Part shown: piece by piece, positions 17,937 through 26,370 of the stretch
How positions within the stretch are numbered: the stretch's first letter is position 1
Layout of the letters: each line of letters begins with the position of its first letter
NCBI RefSeq assembly: GCF_022810305.1
Contig: NZ_JALGQH010000036.1
Coordinates: 1 to 60,643 of the forward strand
Length of the DNA stretch: 60,643 bases
Direction of reading: 5' to 3'
DNA from: Rhodococcus sp. ARC_M6
GTDB taxonomy: Bacteria > Actinomycetota > Actinomycetes > Mycobacteriales > Mycobacteriaceae
Notes under the pieces: generated by a model
What the model was told of the DNA's origin: nothing
Seen by the model: only the letters and a program-made list of their open reading frames with translations
The model's database searches: none
Made by a program: the position numbers and the translations under genes

Positions 17937-19495
17937 GCACCAAGACCGAAGAAGGCGCCGCGCAGTCGCCGGTGAAAAAGAAGTTCGAATTTCCCGGCGC
18001 CGTCACGATGCTTGCCATCGTCACGGTTCTGGTTTGGGTTGCCGCACTGTTTATTCCGGCCGGCCGCTTCGGCGTCGACGTGGATGGCTCGCCCGTTCCC
18101 GGTAGCTTCGAGACGGTATCCTCGCCGCTGACGTTCTGGGAACGCATTCAGCAGCTGATTCTCTCACCGGTGAACGGCCTGTACGGCGTTCAGGATTCTC
18201 TCACCGGATTTGTCGACACCGACAACATCGGACGGCTCTTCGGTTCCGTCGGCGTTGTACTGTTCATCATGGCGCTCGGCGCCTTCATCTCGGTCAGCTT
18301 CGCGACCCGAAGCCTGGAAACCGCTGTCTCGCAGCTTGCTACGAAGCTCAGCGACAAGGGCTGGCTGCTCATCACCGTCATCATGGTGTTGTTCTCGCTG
18401 CTCGGATCGACGATGGGTTTCTCCGTCGAGACCTTCGGTTTCTACGCCCTTCTGATCCCGCTGATGACGGCACTCGGCTACGACCGCATGGTCGCCGCCA
18501 CCATGATCATCCTCGGCGCTCTCATCGGCAACATGGCATCGACCGTCAACCCGTTCTCGATCGGTGTCGCGTCCGGTGAAGCCGGCGTCTCCATCGGCGA
18601 CGGTATCGTTCTGCGCGTGATCCTGTGGATCATATTGACCGCTGTTGCAGTGGTATTCGTGCTTCGGTACGCAGCCAAGGTCAAGAAGGATCCGAGTGCA
18701 TCCATCGTCGGATTCGACGTCGACGAGGACGACGAGGAAGAAGCAGCGCCGCCTGTCGACGTCGACGGCAAGCTCACCGGTACGCAAAAGCTGGTCCTCG
18801 CCATCACCGGACTCACCTTCGGCCTGATGATCTTCTCGGTCATTCCGTGGTCGAGCATCTTCGGAGCCACCACCGGCCCCGCCGAGTACGACGCCTACCA
18901 CCTCACCACGACCGAGCCGTACTGGTTCGAATTGAACTGGTGGTTCCCGCAACTGGCGATGCTCTTCATTCTCGCCGCAGTCCTCGTGGGCATCGTCGCC
19001 AAGATGGGTGAGAAGAAAATCGTCTCGCTGATCACCCGCGGCGCCGGCGACATGGTCGGTCCGGCCATCGTCATCCTGCTCGCTCGCGGTGTCTCGGTCA
19101 TCATGACCAACACCGAAACCCTCGACACCATCCTCAATGCGATGGAGAGTTTGGTGAACGGCGCGTCTGCCGGCGTGTTCGCGATTCTCGTGATGATTGT
19201 CAACATCCCGCTGGCATTCCTCATTCCGTCCAGCTCGGGTCACGCCACCCTCGCTATGCCGCTCCTGGCGCCGCTGGGCGACTTCGCCGGAGTCAGCCGG
19301 TCTTTGGTGATCACTGCCTTCCAGATGGGCCATGGCCTGATGCTGATGGTTGCGCCCACCAACGTCGTCGTTGTCGGTGGTCTCGCGATGGCCAAGGTTG
19401 GCTACGACAAGTTCCTACGCTTCGTCTGGCCGTTGGTGGCGATCAACTTCGTCATCGTCGTCGTCGTGATCGGTGCGGCCGCGATACTCGAATAG
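17933..19495 (+). CDS. YfcC-family membrane transporter (amino acid/peptide type)
   Basis: 520 residues from ATG 17933 inside the ATGA overlap. About 11-12 hydrophobic segments are interrupted by an acidic cytoplasmic loop (DVDEDDEEEAAPP, about residue 262). The re-entrant-type regions GNMASTVNPFSIGVASGEAG and IPSSSGHATLAMPLLAPLGD are typical of the YfcC/ion-transporter superfamily. Members are annotated as basic amino acid antiporters or C4-dicarboxylate-like carriers. Being co-translated with an M20 peptidase, it most likely carries a dipeptide, acylated amino acid or the product. Function is inferred from family and operon. Confidence 0.85.
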   Translation: MSTKTEEGAAQSPVKKKFEFPGAVTMLAIVTVLVWVAALFIPAGRFGVDVDGSPVPGSFETVSSPLTFWERIQQLILSPVNGLYGVQDSLTGFVDTDNIGRLFGSVGVVLFIMALGAFISVSFATRSLETAVSQLATKLSDKGWLLITVIMVLFSLLGSTMGFSVETFGFYALLIPLMTALGYDRMVAATMIILGALIGNMASTVNPFSIGVASGEAGVSIGDGIVLRVILWIILTAVAVVFVLRYAAKVKKDPSASIVGFDVDEDDEEEAAPPVDVDGKLTGTQKLVLAITGLTFGLMIFSVIPWSSIFGATTGPAEYDAYHLTTTEPYWFELNWWFPQLAMLFILAAVLVGIVAKMGEKKIVSLITRGAGDMVGPAIVILLARGVSVIMTNTETLDTILNAMESLVNGASAGVFAILVMIVNIPLAFLIPSSSGHATLAMPLLAPLGDFAGVSRSLVITAFQMGHGLMLMVAPTNVVVVGGLAMAKVGYDKFLRFVWPLVAINFVIVVVVIGAAAILE

Positions 19496-19503
19496 ATTTC
19501 GGA

Positions 19504-20091
19504 TCAGGCGTGGTCGGCCGAACGGGCAACCTTTTCGAGGTGATCACAGTAGTCGGCCCACCACGCCTGATCGCTCGAACCGAGATTACTGTAATCGGGT
19601 CGCAGACCTGCACTGCCGTCAATCATTTCGCGAACGACGTCCGCGTGGCCAGCATGACGATGAATCTCAGCGACGACGTGCACGAGGATCTGATGCAACG
19701 TCACATCGCGGCGTTCCTCGGGCCACGGTTTGACCAAGCCCGGCGAATCAAGATCCAATTCGGAAATCGTTAAATCGGCGAAAACCCAAGCACGACGGTA
19801 TGCGTCGACGATGTCCTCACGGGATTCCTCGGAGGTTGCCCACATATCCGCATTGGGCTCGTCCGAACGCAACCACGACGGAAGATCATGTACTGCCCGG
19901 CCGAAAACCGGACCGAAGTACCCGTACTCCACACCGATCATGTGTTTCACAAGTCCCAAGAGATTAGTGCCGGTAGGCGTCATCGGCCGTCTGATGTCGT
20001 ACTCCGAAAGACCGTCGAGTTTCCAGAGCAAGGCATCACGAGCCGTCTGAAGGTAACGCTGCAGATCCGCCTTGTCCTGAGTTGTCGTCAT
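19504..20091 (-). CDS. DinB-like (DUF664) protein
   Basis: 195 residues from ATG 20091. A four-helix DinB/mycothiol-dependent enzyme fold is suggested by the three metal-ligand histidines: LVKHMIGVEYGYFG (first), and VHVVAEIHRHAGHADVVRE (second and third). Proteins of this group include thiol transferases that use mycothiol or bacillithiol, so a detoxification role is possible but not proven. The frame is open upstream of 20091, but that part is antisense to the next gene. A TAACAC box about 8 bases before the ATG suggests a leaderless transcript. Confidence 0.8.
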   Translation of the reverse strand: MTTTQDKADLQRYLQTARDALLWKLDGLSEYDIRRPMTPTGTNLLGLVKHMIGVEYGYFGPVFGRAVHDLPSWLRSDEPNADMWATSEESREDIVDAYRRAWVFADLTISELDLDSPGLVKPWPEERRDVTLHQILVHVVAEIHRHAGHADVVREMIDGSAGLRPDYSNLGSSDQAWWADYCDHLEKVARSADHA

Positions 20092-20128
20092 ATCCGCCAG
20101 TGTTACACCTACCGAGGGGAACCAGCAG

Positions 20129-21391
20129 ATGACTGCGGTCGAGGACCTGGCCGAGGTTGCATCCCGCGCCGTCGCGGCTGAAAGTGAGGCGCGCTCGGTC
20201 CGGTGGCAGAGCCGAACCGCCGTGCAGAAAGCGGCGATGTCGGTTCGGGCTGCGTTGGACGACGAACGCTCGGCACTGAGCCAGCCGACGTACAGCGGCC
20301 TCTCTCCGTCGCCGCACATGGCCCGTCAACTCGAGTTGATCACCCGTCTCCAACCACCGTTGCCGGCCGAACCTACCATCGGCGCCGCAGCCCAAGCAGA
20401 AGCCGACGCAACCGCTGCGGTCACGACGGCACGGATCGCCTTGCGGGCAGCGCATCTGGCAGTCCTCGAAGCGCGAGTGGCCGCACTCGACGCCGGTGAT
20501 ACCGACGACGTTGCCGCGGCAATTCGCGGCTATGTCCCTCTCGCAGCGGGGAATCCGGCTGTGCGGCACTTCCAGGATCTCGGCCGGCGAATCGGCGAGG
20601 AATTCCGGCATGTCTTTGTCGGCAAACCTCGATCCATCGCATTCCGGCTGGGACTGAGTCTCGGACTCGGTTTCGGCTACCTCGCGTTCATCCGTATCTT
20701 CCAGTGGGACAGCAAGGAAGACCGCCTCCCCTACCTTGCGCTGTACGCGTTGTCGGGCGTCATCGGAAGCGTCGTGTGCACCAACGCCCTGAGTTTCGAC
20801 GCTGCCCGCGTACGGGCTGCGCTCTCGGGTGGCACTCGCTTGTGGCATGTACTGGTAGCCAAGAACATCGTCATGCTGATCTTCGTGGGTGCAGCCGGAT
20901 TCCTGCTCAGCGCAGTCCTGTCGTGGCGGGCCGGAACCAGCACCGAATTGGTGAAAGCCTGCGGACAGGTCCTGACGATGATCCTGCTCTGGCTCGGTGT
21001 GGCCAACGTGATGTCGGTAGTCTTTCCGCTACGTGCCGAACCGATGCTCGAACGCCGCTACGACGGCACCTGGAAGCCGTTTCTCATGTCCTTCGCCATC
21101 TCGTACGGCGTCGGCCTGATCGTCAATCTCATGCTCTACTGGCGTGTTTGGGCTAAGACAACTCTGCTCGAGCAGATGGGCGGACCGTGGATTCCGGTGG
21201 GCATGCTTATTGCGAGCGCCGCCGCGACCTGGCTACTGCTGACCGTGATGGCCGTGTTGCTGGCCGAACAACCGCGGTTCCGCCGGGCGCTACAGCGCGA
21301 GATGATCGTCTACCGCGCCCGTAGCGCTCAGGAACCCGTCTCCGTCACGGATCCTGAGCGCAGAGCGGGTATCAGCGAGCCGAGACCGTAA
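20129..21391 (+). CDS. Integral membrane protein with N-terminal coiled-coil, unknown
   Basis: 420 residues from ATG 20129 after GAGGGGA. Residues 1-130 are Ala/Glu/Arg-rich helices, probably a coiled coil. From about 165 to 390 there are six or so hydrophobic segments in an arrangement like an ABC-2 type permease (SGGTRLWHVLVAKNIVMLIF, FAISYGVGLIVNLMLYW). No ATPase gene is next to it. The 3' end overlaps the converging acyl-CoA ligase gene by 20 bp. I do not recognise a named family. Confidence 0.7.
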   Translation: MTAVEDLAEVASRAVAAESEARSVRWQSRTAVQKAAMSVRAALDDERSALSQPTYSGLSPSPHMARQLELITRLQPPLPAEPTIGAAAQAEADATAAVTTARIALRAAHLAVLEARVAALDAGDTDDVAAAIRGYVPLAAGNPAVRHFQDLGRRIGEEFRHVFVGKPRSIAFRLGLSLGLGFGYLAFIRIFQWDSKEDRLPYLALYALSGVIGSVVCTNALSFDAARVRAALSGGTRLWHVLVAKNIVMLIFVGAAGFLLSAVLSWRAGTSTELVKACGQVLTMILLWLGVANVMSVVFPLRAEPMLERRYDGTWKPFLMSFAISYGVGLIVNLMLYWRVWAKTTLLEQMGGPWIPVGMLIASAAATWLLLTVMAVLLAEQPRFRRALQREMIVYRARSAQEPVSVTDPERRAGISEPRP

Positions 21392-22877
21392 GATCTCGGA
21401 GCGCGTTCTTGCGTACCTTGCCCGTCGCCGTCGTCGGAAGCGCCTCCAGGAACTCGACTCTGGTGGGAATCTTGAAAGTCGCCAGGCGTTCTCGACAGAA
21501 TTCGATGACGTCGGATTCACTGAGTTCCGCATTGTCCACGAGAACCACGAAAGCCACCGGCGTCTCACCCCACTTCTCGTGCGGCGCAGCAACTACAGCC
21601 ACGTCACGCACCTGAGGCATCGAGGCGATCACCAACTCCACCTCGCGGGAGTAGACGTTCTCGCCTCCACTGATCAGCATGTCCTTCTTGCGATCGACCA
21701 GCGTAATGAACCCGTCCTCGTCCACACGGCCCATGTCGCCGGAGTGGTACCAACCGCCGCGCATGACCTCTTCGGTCTCCACTGGACGCATCCAGTATCC
21801 GACGAACACATTGTCACCGCGAACGAGCAACTCTCCGACGGTTCCCACCGGCACGTCGTGGTCCTGTTCGTCGACCAACCGAGTTTCGATGCCGAACAGT
21901 GCCCGACCGATGGATCCGGCCTTCTCGCGAATCGACTCGGCCGGAAGCAACGCCACCGACGGCGCGCATTCCGTCATTCCGAAGCCCTCCTGGAACGGAA
22001 TGCCCAGCTCGGCAAAGTACTCCAGCACCGCCATCGGCGCCGGCGCACCGGACGACAGTGCCGAGTCCAGCGAGGACAGATCGTATTCCGCGAGATTCGG
22101 AATCGACATGATCGCTTGCCACATGGTGGGCACCAGCAGCAGTTGCGTCGCACGTTCCGACTGCACCAAATCGAGAACCTTGACGGGATCGAACGCAGGC
22201 AGGATCACGTTGGTTCCGCCGACGTAGATGAACGGCAACGTATGCAATCCCAGCCCGCCGATATGGAACATCGGCAATGCCGTGATGGTGACATCGCGTT
22301 CGCGCAATCCAAACGACGCCGTCACTGCCGCAGCGTTGGCACGCAGATTTTCGTGAGTGAGCATTGCGCCCTTGGGGTGCCCGGTCGTGCCCGAGGTGTA
22401 CATGATCACGGCGACGTCGTGCCGCTTCGCCTGCGGATGTACCGGCTCCGGACTTGCGGCGGCCAGCAGGGTTTCGTACTCGTCACCGACCGTGATCACA
22501 TCTCGAATACGTACTCCCGGCTGCGTCAACGCGTCCGAAACCTGCGGGAACATCGGATGCACGAACAGTGTCTGTGCCCCGAGATCGGAGAGGACATAAC
22601 CGATCTCGGGAGCCGTGAGGCGGACATTGATCGGTGTGAAGATAGCCCCGATCTTCGCGCTGGCAAAAAGAATCTCCAGGCATTCCACCGAGGTCGCGAC
22701 TACGGCCGCGATCCGGTCGCCGGCCCGGATCCCGATTCCGTCACGGAGATGATTGGCCAGTCTGTCTGTGCGCTCGTTGAATTCGCGATACGTCCAGGAT
22801 TTTCCCGCAGAGACAAACGCTGTCTTGTTGCCACTCAACTGAGCTCGACGGACTGCCCAGTCACCGATTCCCTGCAT
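21372..22877 (-). CDS. Acyl-CoA ligase (FadD/AMP-binding family)
   Basis: 501 residues from ATG 22877 (MQGIGDWAVRRAQL) after GGAGTCGATCA. Seen: the P-loop-like adenylate motif YTSGTTGHPKGA at residues 160-171, the A5-type motif GFGMTECAP, YHSGDMGRVDEDGF, and the C-terminal catalytic lysine region LPTTATGKVRKNAL. It activates a carboxylic acid with ATP to the acyl-CoA thioester. It lies 39 bp downstream of the AidB-type dehydrogenase on the same strand, so the ligase product may feed that enzyme. Chain length or aromatic preference cannot be read. Confidence 0.9.
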   Translation of the reverse strand: MQGIGDWAVRRAQLSGNKTAFVSAGKSWTYREFNERTDRLANHLRDGIGIRAGDRIAAVVATSVECLEILFASAKIGAIFTPINVRLTAPEIGYVLSDLGAQTLFVHPMFPQVSDALTQPGVRIRDVITVGDEYETLLAAASPEPVHPQAKRHDVAVIMYTSGTTGHPKGAMLTHENLRANAAAVTASFGLRERDVTITALPMFHIGGLGLHTLPFIYVGGTNVILPAFDPVKVLDLVQSERATQLLLVPTMWQAIMSIPNLAEYDLSSLDSALSSGAPAPMAVLEYFAELGIPFQEGFGMTECAPSVALLPAESIREKAGSIGRALFGIETRLVDEQDHDVPVGTVGELLVRGDNVFVGYWMRPVETEEVMRGGWYHSGDMGRVDEDGFITLVDRKKDMLISGGENVYSREVELVIASMPQVRDVAVVAAPHEKWGETPVAFVVLVDNAELSESDVIEFCRERLATFKIPTRVEFLEALPTTATGKVRKNALRDLTVSAR

Positions 22878-22916
22878 TGATCGACTCCTTTTTCTCAAAG
22901 TGTGCCTGGAGATCTG

Positions 22917-24542
22917 TCAGACCTTCGGGGTAACGCGATCGAGAATTGCTGCGAAATCTACACTGCGCGGAAGAGTTCCGTAGACGCTTCCGCGATCACC
23001 GTTCAACCGGGTGGCGATGAATGCGTCGGCTACAGCCTGATGCCCCTGGCGGACAAGCAGGGATGCCTGCAATACCAGTGCCATCTTTTCGATCACTCTG
23101 CGCGCCAGCACTTCTGCGCTCGCCACATCGGCAAGCTCAACGCGGATTTCACGCACCGTCCGCGCGATGCTCGGCTCGTCACCCGCCAACTCGACCTCGG
23201 CAAAGAAGGCTTCGACTGTTTGTGGGCTCTTGTTCATCGCACGCAGGACGTCGAGGGCGGCAACGTTGCCACTGCCTTCCCAGATTCCGTTGAGCGGCGA
23301 CTCGCGGAACAGACGCGGCATCTGCGATTCCTCGATAAATCCGTTGCCACCGAAGCATTCCAGCGATTCCGCAGCATGTGCCGGCCAGCGCTTGCAGATC
23401 CAGTACTTGCCGACAGCCAGTGCCAGTCGCAGGAATTCGGCTTCGGCTTTGTCTCCGCGGGTGGAGCGGTCGTGAGCTCCGGCCAGTCGCATCATGAGCA
23501 GCGATGCAGCTTCCGACTCTATTGCCAAGTCGGACAGTACGTTTCGCATCAAGGGCTGGTCAATGAGATAGCTTCCGAATGCCTTACGGTACGTCGCGTG
23601 GTGCGCTGCCTGCGTGACTCCGCGGCGCATTCCGGATGCCGCACCGATCAGGCAATCCAAGCGCGTCATGTTGACCATCTTGATGATGGTCGGAACCCCG
23701 CGGCCCTCTTCGCCGATCCGCCAACCAATCGCGTTCTCGTACTCGATCTCACCCGAAGGATTCGAGCGATTGCCCAGCTTGTCCTTGAGCCGCATCAGAC
23801 GAATGTTGTTGTGGGTGCCGTCGGGAAGTACTCGGGGAACCAGGAAGCAGGTGACGCCGGAATCCGTCTGCGCCAGAGCAAGATACAGATCGGCCATGGT
23901 TGCCGAGGTGAACCATTTGTGGCCGACGATCAGGTAGCTGCCGTCGAACTGGCGCGTCGCACGGGTGGTGTTGGCGCGGATGTCGGAACCGCCCTGCTTC
24001 TCCGTCATCGACATCGTCGCCAACAGTCCGGCCTTGCTCAGCGGCGCTTTCAGGCCAGGCTCGTAAAGCCGGTTGGACAGCAATGCTTCGTAGGTGTCCG
24101 CCAACTCCGGAGTGTCGCGCAGCGCCGGAATTGCGGCGTACGTCGCGGAGATCGGGCAGGTGTGGCCGGCCTCGACATTGCTCCAGACGTAGAACTTTGC
24201 CGCGCGTGCAACGTGACTTCCCGCGCGGTCGTCACTCCACGGGGATCCGTGCAATCCGTTGGCGACTGCCGTCGACATGAGGTCGTGCCAGGCCGGATGG
24301 AATTCGATGTCGTCGATCCGGTGACCGAAGCGGTCGTAGGGCTTGAGGATCGGCGGGTTCTCGTTGGCGAGGCGCCCCCAGTCCTGTACCTTCTCGGTCC
24401 CCGCCAGGATCCCGAGGTCGTTGACCTCGTCCGTCGCCCACCCGGCGCCCTCACGAAGCAGTCCGTCCAGCAGCGTCCGATCGTCCGCGACGTTGTGGCC
24501 GAGAAGGGGGTTGGCCTGATTGAAAACCTCATGTGTCTGCAT
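22917..24542 (-). CDS. aidB: AidB-type acyl-CoA dehydrogenase
   Basis: 541 residues from ATG 24542 after GAAGGAGA. It follows E. coli AidB nearly end to end: QTHEVFNQ and REGAGW near the N-terminus, LGRLANENPP, EFHPAWH, MTEKQGGSD, DKLGNRSN, QPLMRHV-like QPLMRNV, and the C-terminal SIWEGSGN-like GIWEGSGN. AidB is an FAD-containing acyl-CoA dehydrogenase relative induced in the alkylation response that also binds DNA and has weak isovaleryl-CoA dehydrogenase activity. Here it sits between a PaaX-family regulator and an acyl-CoA ligase, which points to acyl-CoA catabolism rather than repair. A promoter with an overlapping inverted repeat lies just upstream. Confidence 0.88.
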   Translation of the reverse strand: MQTHEVFNQANPLLGHNVADDRTLLDGLLREGAGWATDEVNDLGILAGTEKVQDWGRLANENPPILKPYDRFGHRIDDIEFHPAWHDLMSTAVANGLHGSPWSDDRAGSHVARAAKFYVWSNVEAGHTCPISATYAAIPALRDTPELADTYEALLSNRLYEPGLKAPLSKAGLLATMSMTEKQGGSDIRANTTRATRQFDGSYLIVGHKWFTSATMADLYLALAQTDSGVTCFLVPRVLPDGTHNNIRLMRLKDKLGNRSNPSGEIEYENAIGWRIGEEGRGVPTIIKMVNMTRLDCLIGAASGMRRGVTQAAHHATYRKAFGSYLIDQPLMRNVLSDLAIESEAASLLMMRLAGAHDRSTRGDKAEAEFLRLALAVGKYWICKRWPAHAAESLECFGGNGFIEESQMPRLFRESPLNGIWEGSGNVAALDVLRAMNKSPQTVEAFFAEVELAGDEPSIARTVREIRVELADVASAEVLARRVIEKMALVLQASLLVRQGHQAVADAFIATRLNGDRGSVYGTLPRSVDFAAILDRVTPKV

Positions 24543-24554
24543 GACTGTCTCCTT

Positions 24555-24599
24555 CGACTGTTTCAATGGACATTACAGATTCAAAACAGTCGATGTCAA
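24555..24599 (-). promoter_or_regulatory. aidB promoter with overlapping 9-bp inverted repeat (operator)
   Basis: On the minus strand a consensus -35 TTGACA (24594-24599) and a -10 TAATGT (24570-24575) are 18 bases apart, upstream of aidB. CGACTGTTT (24555-24563) and AAACAGTCG (24584-24592) form a perfect 9-bp inverted repeat with 20 bases between the arms: one arm lies in the -35/-10 spacer, the other around the expected start of transcription. That is the position of a repressor site. The adjacent PaaX-family gene is the obvious candidate ligand; this is inference. Confidence 0.6.
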
Positions 24600-24608
24600 T
24601 ATGCAATA

Positions 24609-25373
24609 TTAATCCTCGCCACTGCCTCCGACCTCGGGAATTGCAACAAACTCCTCCTGATAATTTGCCCACGCCAAGTGCACTCGCGCCGCAGACCACG
24701 CCGGCGGCAACATCTCGGAAGGCAACACCGGATCGGTCAGCAGGTGCCGCACGATTGCCGTCGCGACCGTGAACCGATCCACCGTCGTATCGGCTACGTC
24801 CATCAGAGCCAACAGACGACGCGACTCCGCGTCCCATCCCTCGAGGTCCCACAACTGCGCAACCAACGCGGCGCCGTCCTCCGTCGGAACAGCGCGAAAT
24901 CGTTGCACCGGCTGATCGGCCAAGTCCAACGGTCGAATCAGGTTCGCGGGCCGCATCCACACACCTTCACGCAATTCCGCCAGGCGCAATCGCGAAAGCC
25001 GAGAACGCAGAATCGCTCGATCGCCCGGATCACGACCGACCCCCGTCACCACCACGATTTCCCAGTCCCCGTCCCACGGACGGGTCACCTGCTCGACCTC
25101 GTGCAGCACCCGCTGGCGGCGTTCCAGAAGCGGCGCACTCAACGTGAATCCGTCGTCGACGCGAATCAGATCACCGCCCGTAACCATTCGGCTGAGCGCA
25201 GCGCGCGCCGCCGACTCCTTGATGTCGAATGCGCCGGCAGCGCGAACCACCTGCGCGGGAGTGGGACGGGCTGGATGATTGCTGACAAGCAAACTCAGGA
25301 TCACTCCGCGCGCCGTCAAACGCGGTAGATGTGACTCCAGGTCGAGCTCAGGGGAATGAGTGGTGCCGTCCAC
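24609..25373 (-). CDS. PaaX-family transcriptional regulator
   Basis: 254 residues from GTG 25373, preceded by AAGGAG at 9 bases; another GTG at 25418 lacks a good ribosome site. Seen: an N-terminal winged-helix (LTARGVILSLLVSNHPARPTPAQVV ... in part, with ESAARAALSRMV as recognition helix) and the PaaX-type middle and C-terminal regions (WDGDWEIVVVTGVGRDPGDRA split over the beta domain, LREGVWMRPANL). PaaX-type repressors respond to aryl- or acyl-CoA. Its end is 66 bp before aidB on the same strand, with the inverted repeat in between, so it probably controls aidB and the ligase in response to an acyl-CoA. Confidence 0.85.
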   Translation of the reverse strand: MDGTTHSPELDLESHLPRLTARGVILSLLVSNHPARPTPAQVVRAAGAFDIKESAARAALSRMVTGGDLIRVDDGFTLSAPLLERRQRVLHEVEQVTRPWDGDWEIVVVTGVGRDPGDRAILRSRLSRLRLAELREGVWMRPANLIRPLDLADQPVQRFRAVPTEDGAALVAQLWDLEGWDAESRRLLALMDVADTTVDRFTVATAIVRHLLTDPVLPSEMLPPAWSAARVHLAWANYQEEFVAIPEVGGSGED

Positions 25374-25518
25374 AGGTCGAAACTCCTTGGTGTTGCGAAC
25401 GCCGTTGCCGACGCCCACGGACTATCGTTACTGACGATCATTCCAGCAGGCCGGATGCCGAACGAAGTCACCACACTCGTGAAAAACACCGACCCCCACG
25501 AAGGGCAAGAAGTAGCTG

Positions 25519-25956
25519 ATGGCCAATCAAGACCAGTTCGGTCCAGTCGAGTACATCGCCGTCGAGTTTCCCGACGGCACAGTCACTGCCGACGGTTTCG
25601 AGCAGTTGCTCGCAGCCGTCGACAACGGAACCATCCGCATCCTCGATCTCGAGTTCGTCGCCAAGGCTGCGGATAGTTCACTGAGCGTGGTTCCGGCGTC
25701 GTCCTTCGACCCGGAAGATTTTGATCTGTCCCAGTTCGACGGTGCCGCTTCGGGACTCCTGGACGCGGCTGACATCGCCGCCGTCGGCGAAGACATCGCC
25801 GCCGGAAGTGTTGCAGCAGTGCTCGTCTACGAAGAGATGACCCTACTGCCGGTACTCGACGCGTGGGCGCGAGCCGGTGGCCGAGTGATCACCGAGGGCC
25901 ACATCTCACTCGACGAGTTGGCAACAGCATTGAACGAGACGGAGAACGAAGCATGA
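25519..25956 (+). CDS. DUF6325/DUF1269-like small acidic protein
   Basis: 145 residues from ATG 25519 after GAAGGGCAAGAAG. Acidic, with FGPVEYIAVEFPDG at the N-terminus, ADIAAVGEDIAAGSVAAVLVYE in the middle and an ERAW-like segment (DAWARAGGRVI). This arrangement is the DUF6325 pattern seen next to SHOCT-domain proteins in actinobacteria. The next gene overlaps by 4 bp (ATGA), so the two are co-translated. A role in membrane-stress or regulation has been suggested for such pairs; nothing in the sequence proves one. Confidence 0.8.
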   Translation: MANQDQFGPVEYIAVEFPDGTVTADGFEQLLAAVDNGTIRILDLEFVAKAADSSLSVVPASSFDPEDFDLSQFDGAASGLLDAADIAAVGEDIAAGSVAAVLVYEEMTLLPVLDAWARAGGRVITEGHISLDELATALNETENEA

Positions 25957-26243
25957 GCTTCATCAGGCGAGCCAGCCGCGTAGCCGTCGCAAGTTCCATT
26001 CACGGAAATGTTCAGCGCCGTCAGCGAACCCGTTGGGCCGAGGCAGACCAGCGCGCAGCGGAGACTCAGGCCCAGCAGGTCCCGGTGGTTCAGCCGATTC
26101 CCGATCTGCCGCCGCTACCCGTCGCGGCGGAAATTTCCATGGACGCCAAGATCGAGCAACTCACCAAACTCGGCGAATTGAAGGCTGCGGGCGTCCTCAC
26201 CGACGCCGAGTTCGATGCGCAGAAGGCTCGCATTCTCGGGTAG
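25953..26243 (+). CDS. SHOCT-domain small protein
   Basis: 96 residues from ATG 25953. A basic N-terminus (SFIRRASRVAVASS), a Pro/Gln linker, and a C-terminal SHOCT domain (KIEQLTKLGELKAAGVLTDA then EFDAQKARILG). SHOCT domains are short oligomerisation modules at protein ends. Translated with the DUF6325 gene, and a strong terminator follows at 26269-26313. Confidence 0.85.
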   Translation: MSFIRRASRVAVASSIHGNVQRRQRTRWAEADQRAAETQAQQVPVVQPIPDLPPLPVAAEISMDAKIEQLTKLGELKAAGVLTDAEFDAQKARILG

Positions 26244-26268
26244 CCCAAGCCCCGAGAATTGATCAAGC

Positions 26269-26313
26269 AGACCACAAACGGCCCGAAATCTACTCTTTCG
26301 GGCCGTTTGGTCT
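26269..26313. terminator. Strong hairpin terminator
   Basis: AGACCA-C-AAACGGCCCGAAA pairs with TTTCGGGCCGTTTGGTCT around TCTACTC, 13 bp of uninterrupted stem plus five more after one bulged base. It lies after the SHOCT gene and before the TetR gene. Confidence 0.85.
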
Positions 26314-26338
26314 GTCGACCTCGTTTTGTCCCAGTCGC

Positions 26339-26353
26339 TAGAGCTTCGCTCTA
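26339..26353. promoter_or_regulatory. 15-bp palindrome before the TetR gene (possible operator)
   Basis: TAGAGC-TTC-GCTCTA is a perfect inverted repeat with 6-bp arms. It ends 17 bases before the TetR start at 26371. A site there would fit autoregulation by a TetR repressor; this is inference from position and symmetry. Confidence 0.45.
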
Positions 26354-26370
26354 AAGCTAAGCTCCGATTC

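Noticed and set aside
18164..19333. 389-codon open frame on the minus strand
   Set aside because: Antisense to the YfcC-type transporter; its very high Asp/Glu/His content mirrors codons of the membrane protein.
21579..22880. 433-codon open frame on the plus strand
   Set aside because: Antisense to the acyl-CoA ligase; no recognisable fold or ribosome site.
22902..25328. 808-codon open frame on the plus strand
   Set aside because: It is exactly antisense to the AidB-type dehydrogenase and most of the PaaX-type gene, has no domain pattern and is rich in Arg, His and Cys, as expected of a shadow frame in G+C-rich DNA.
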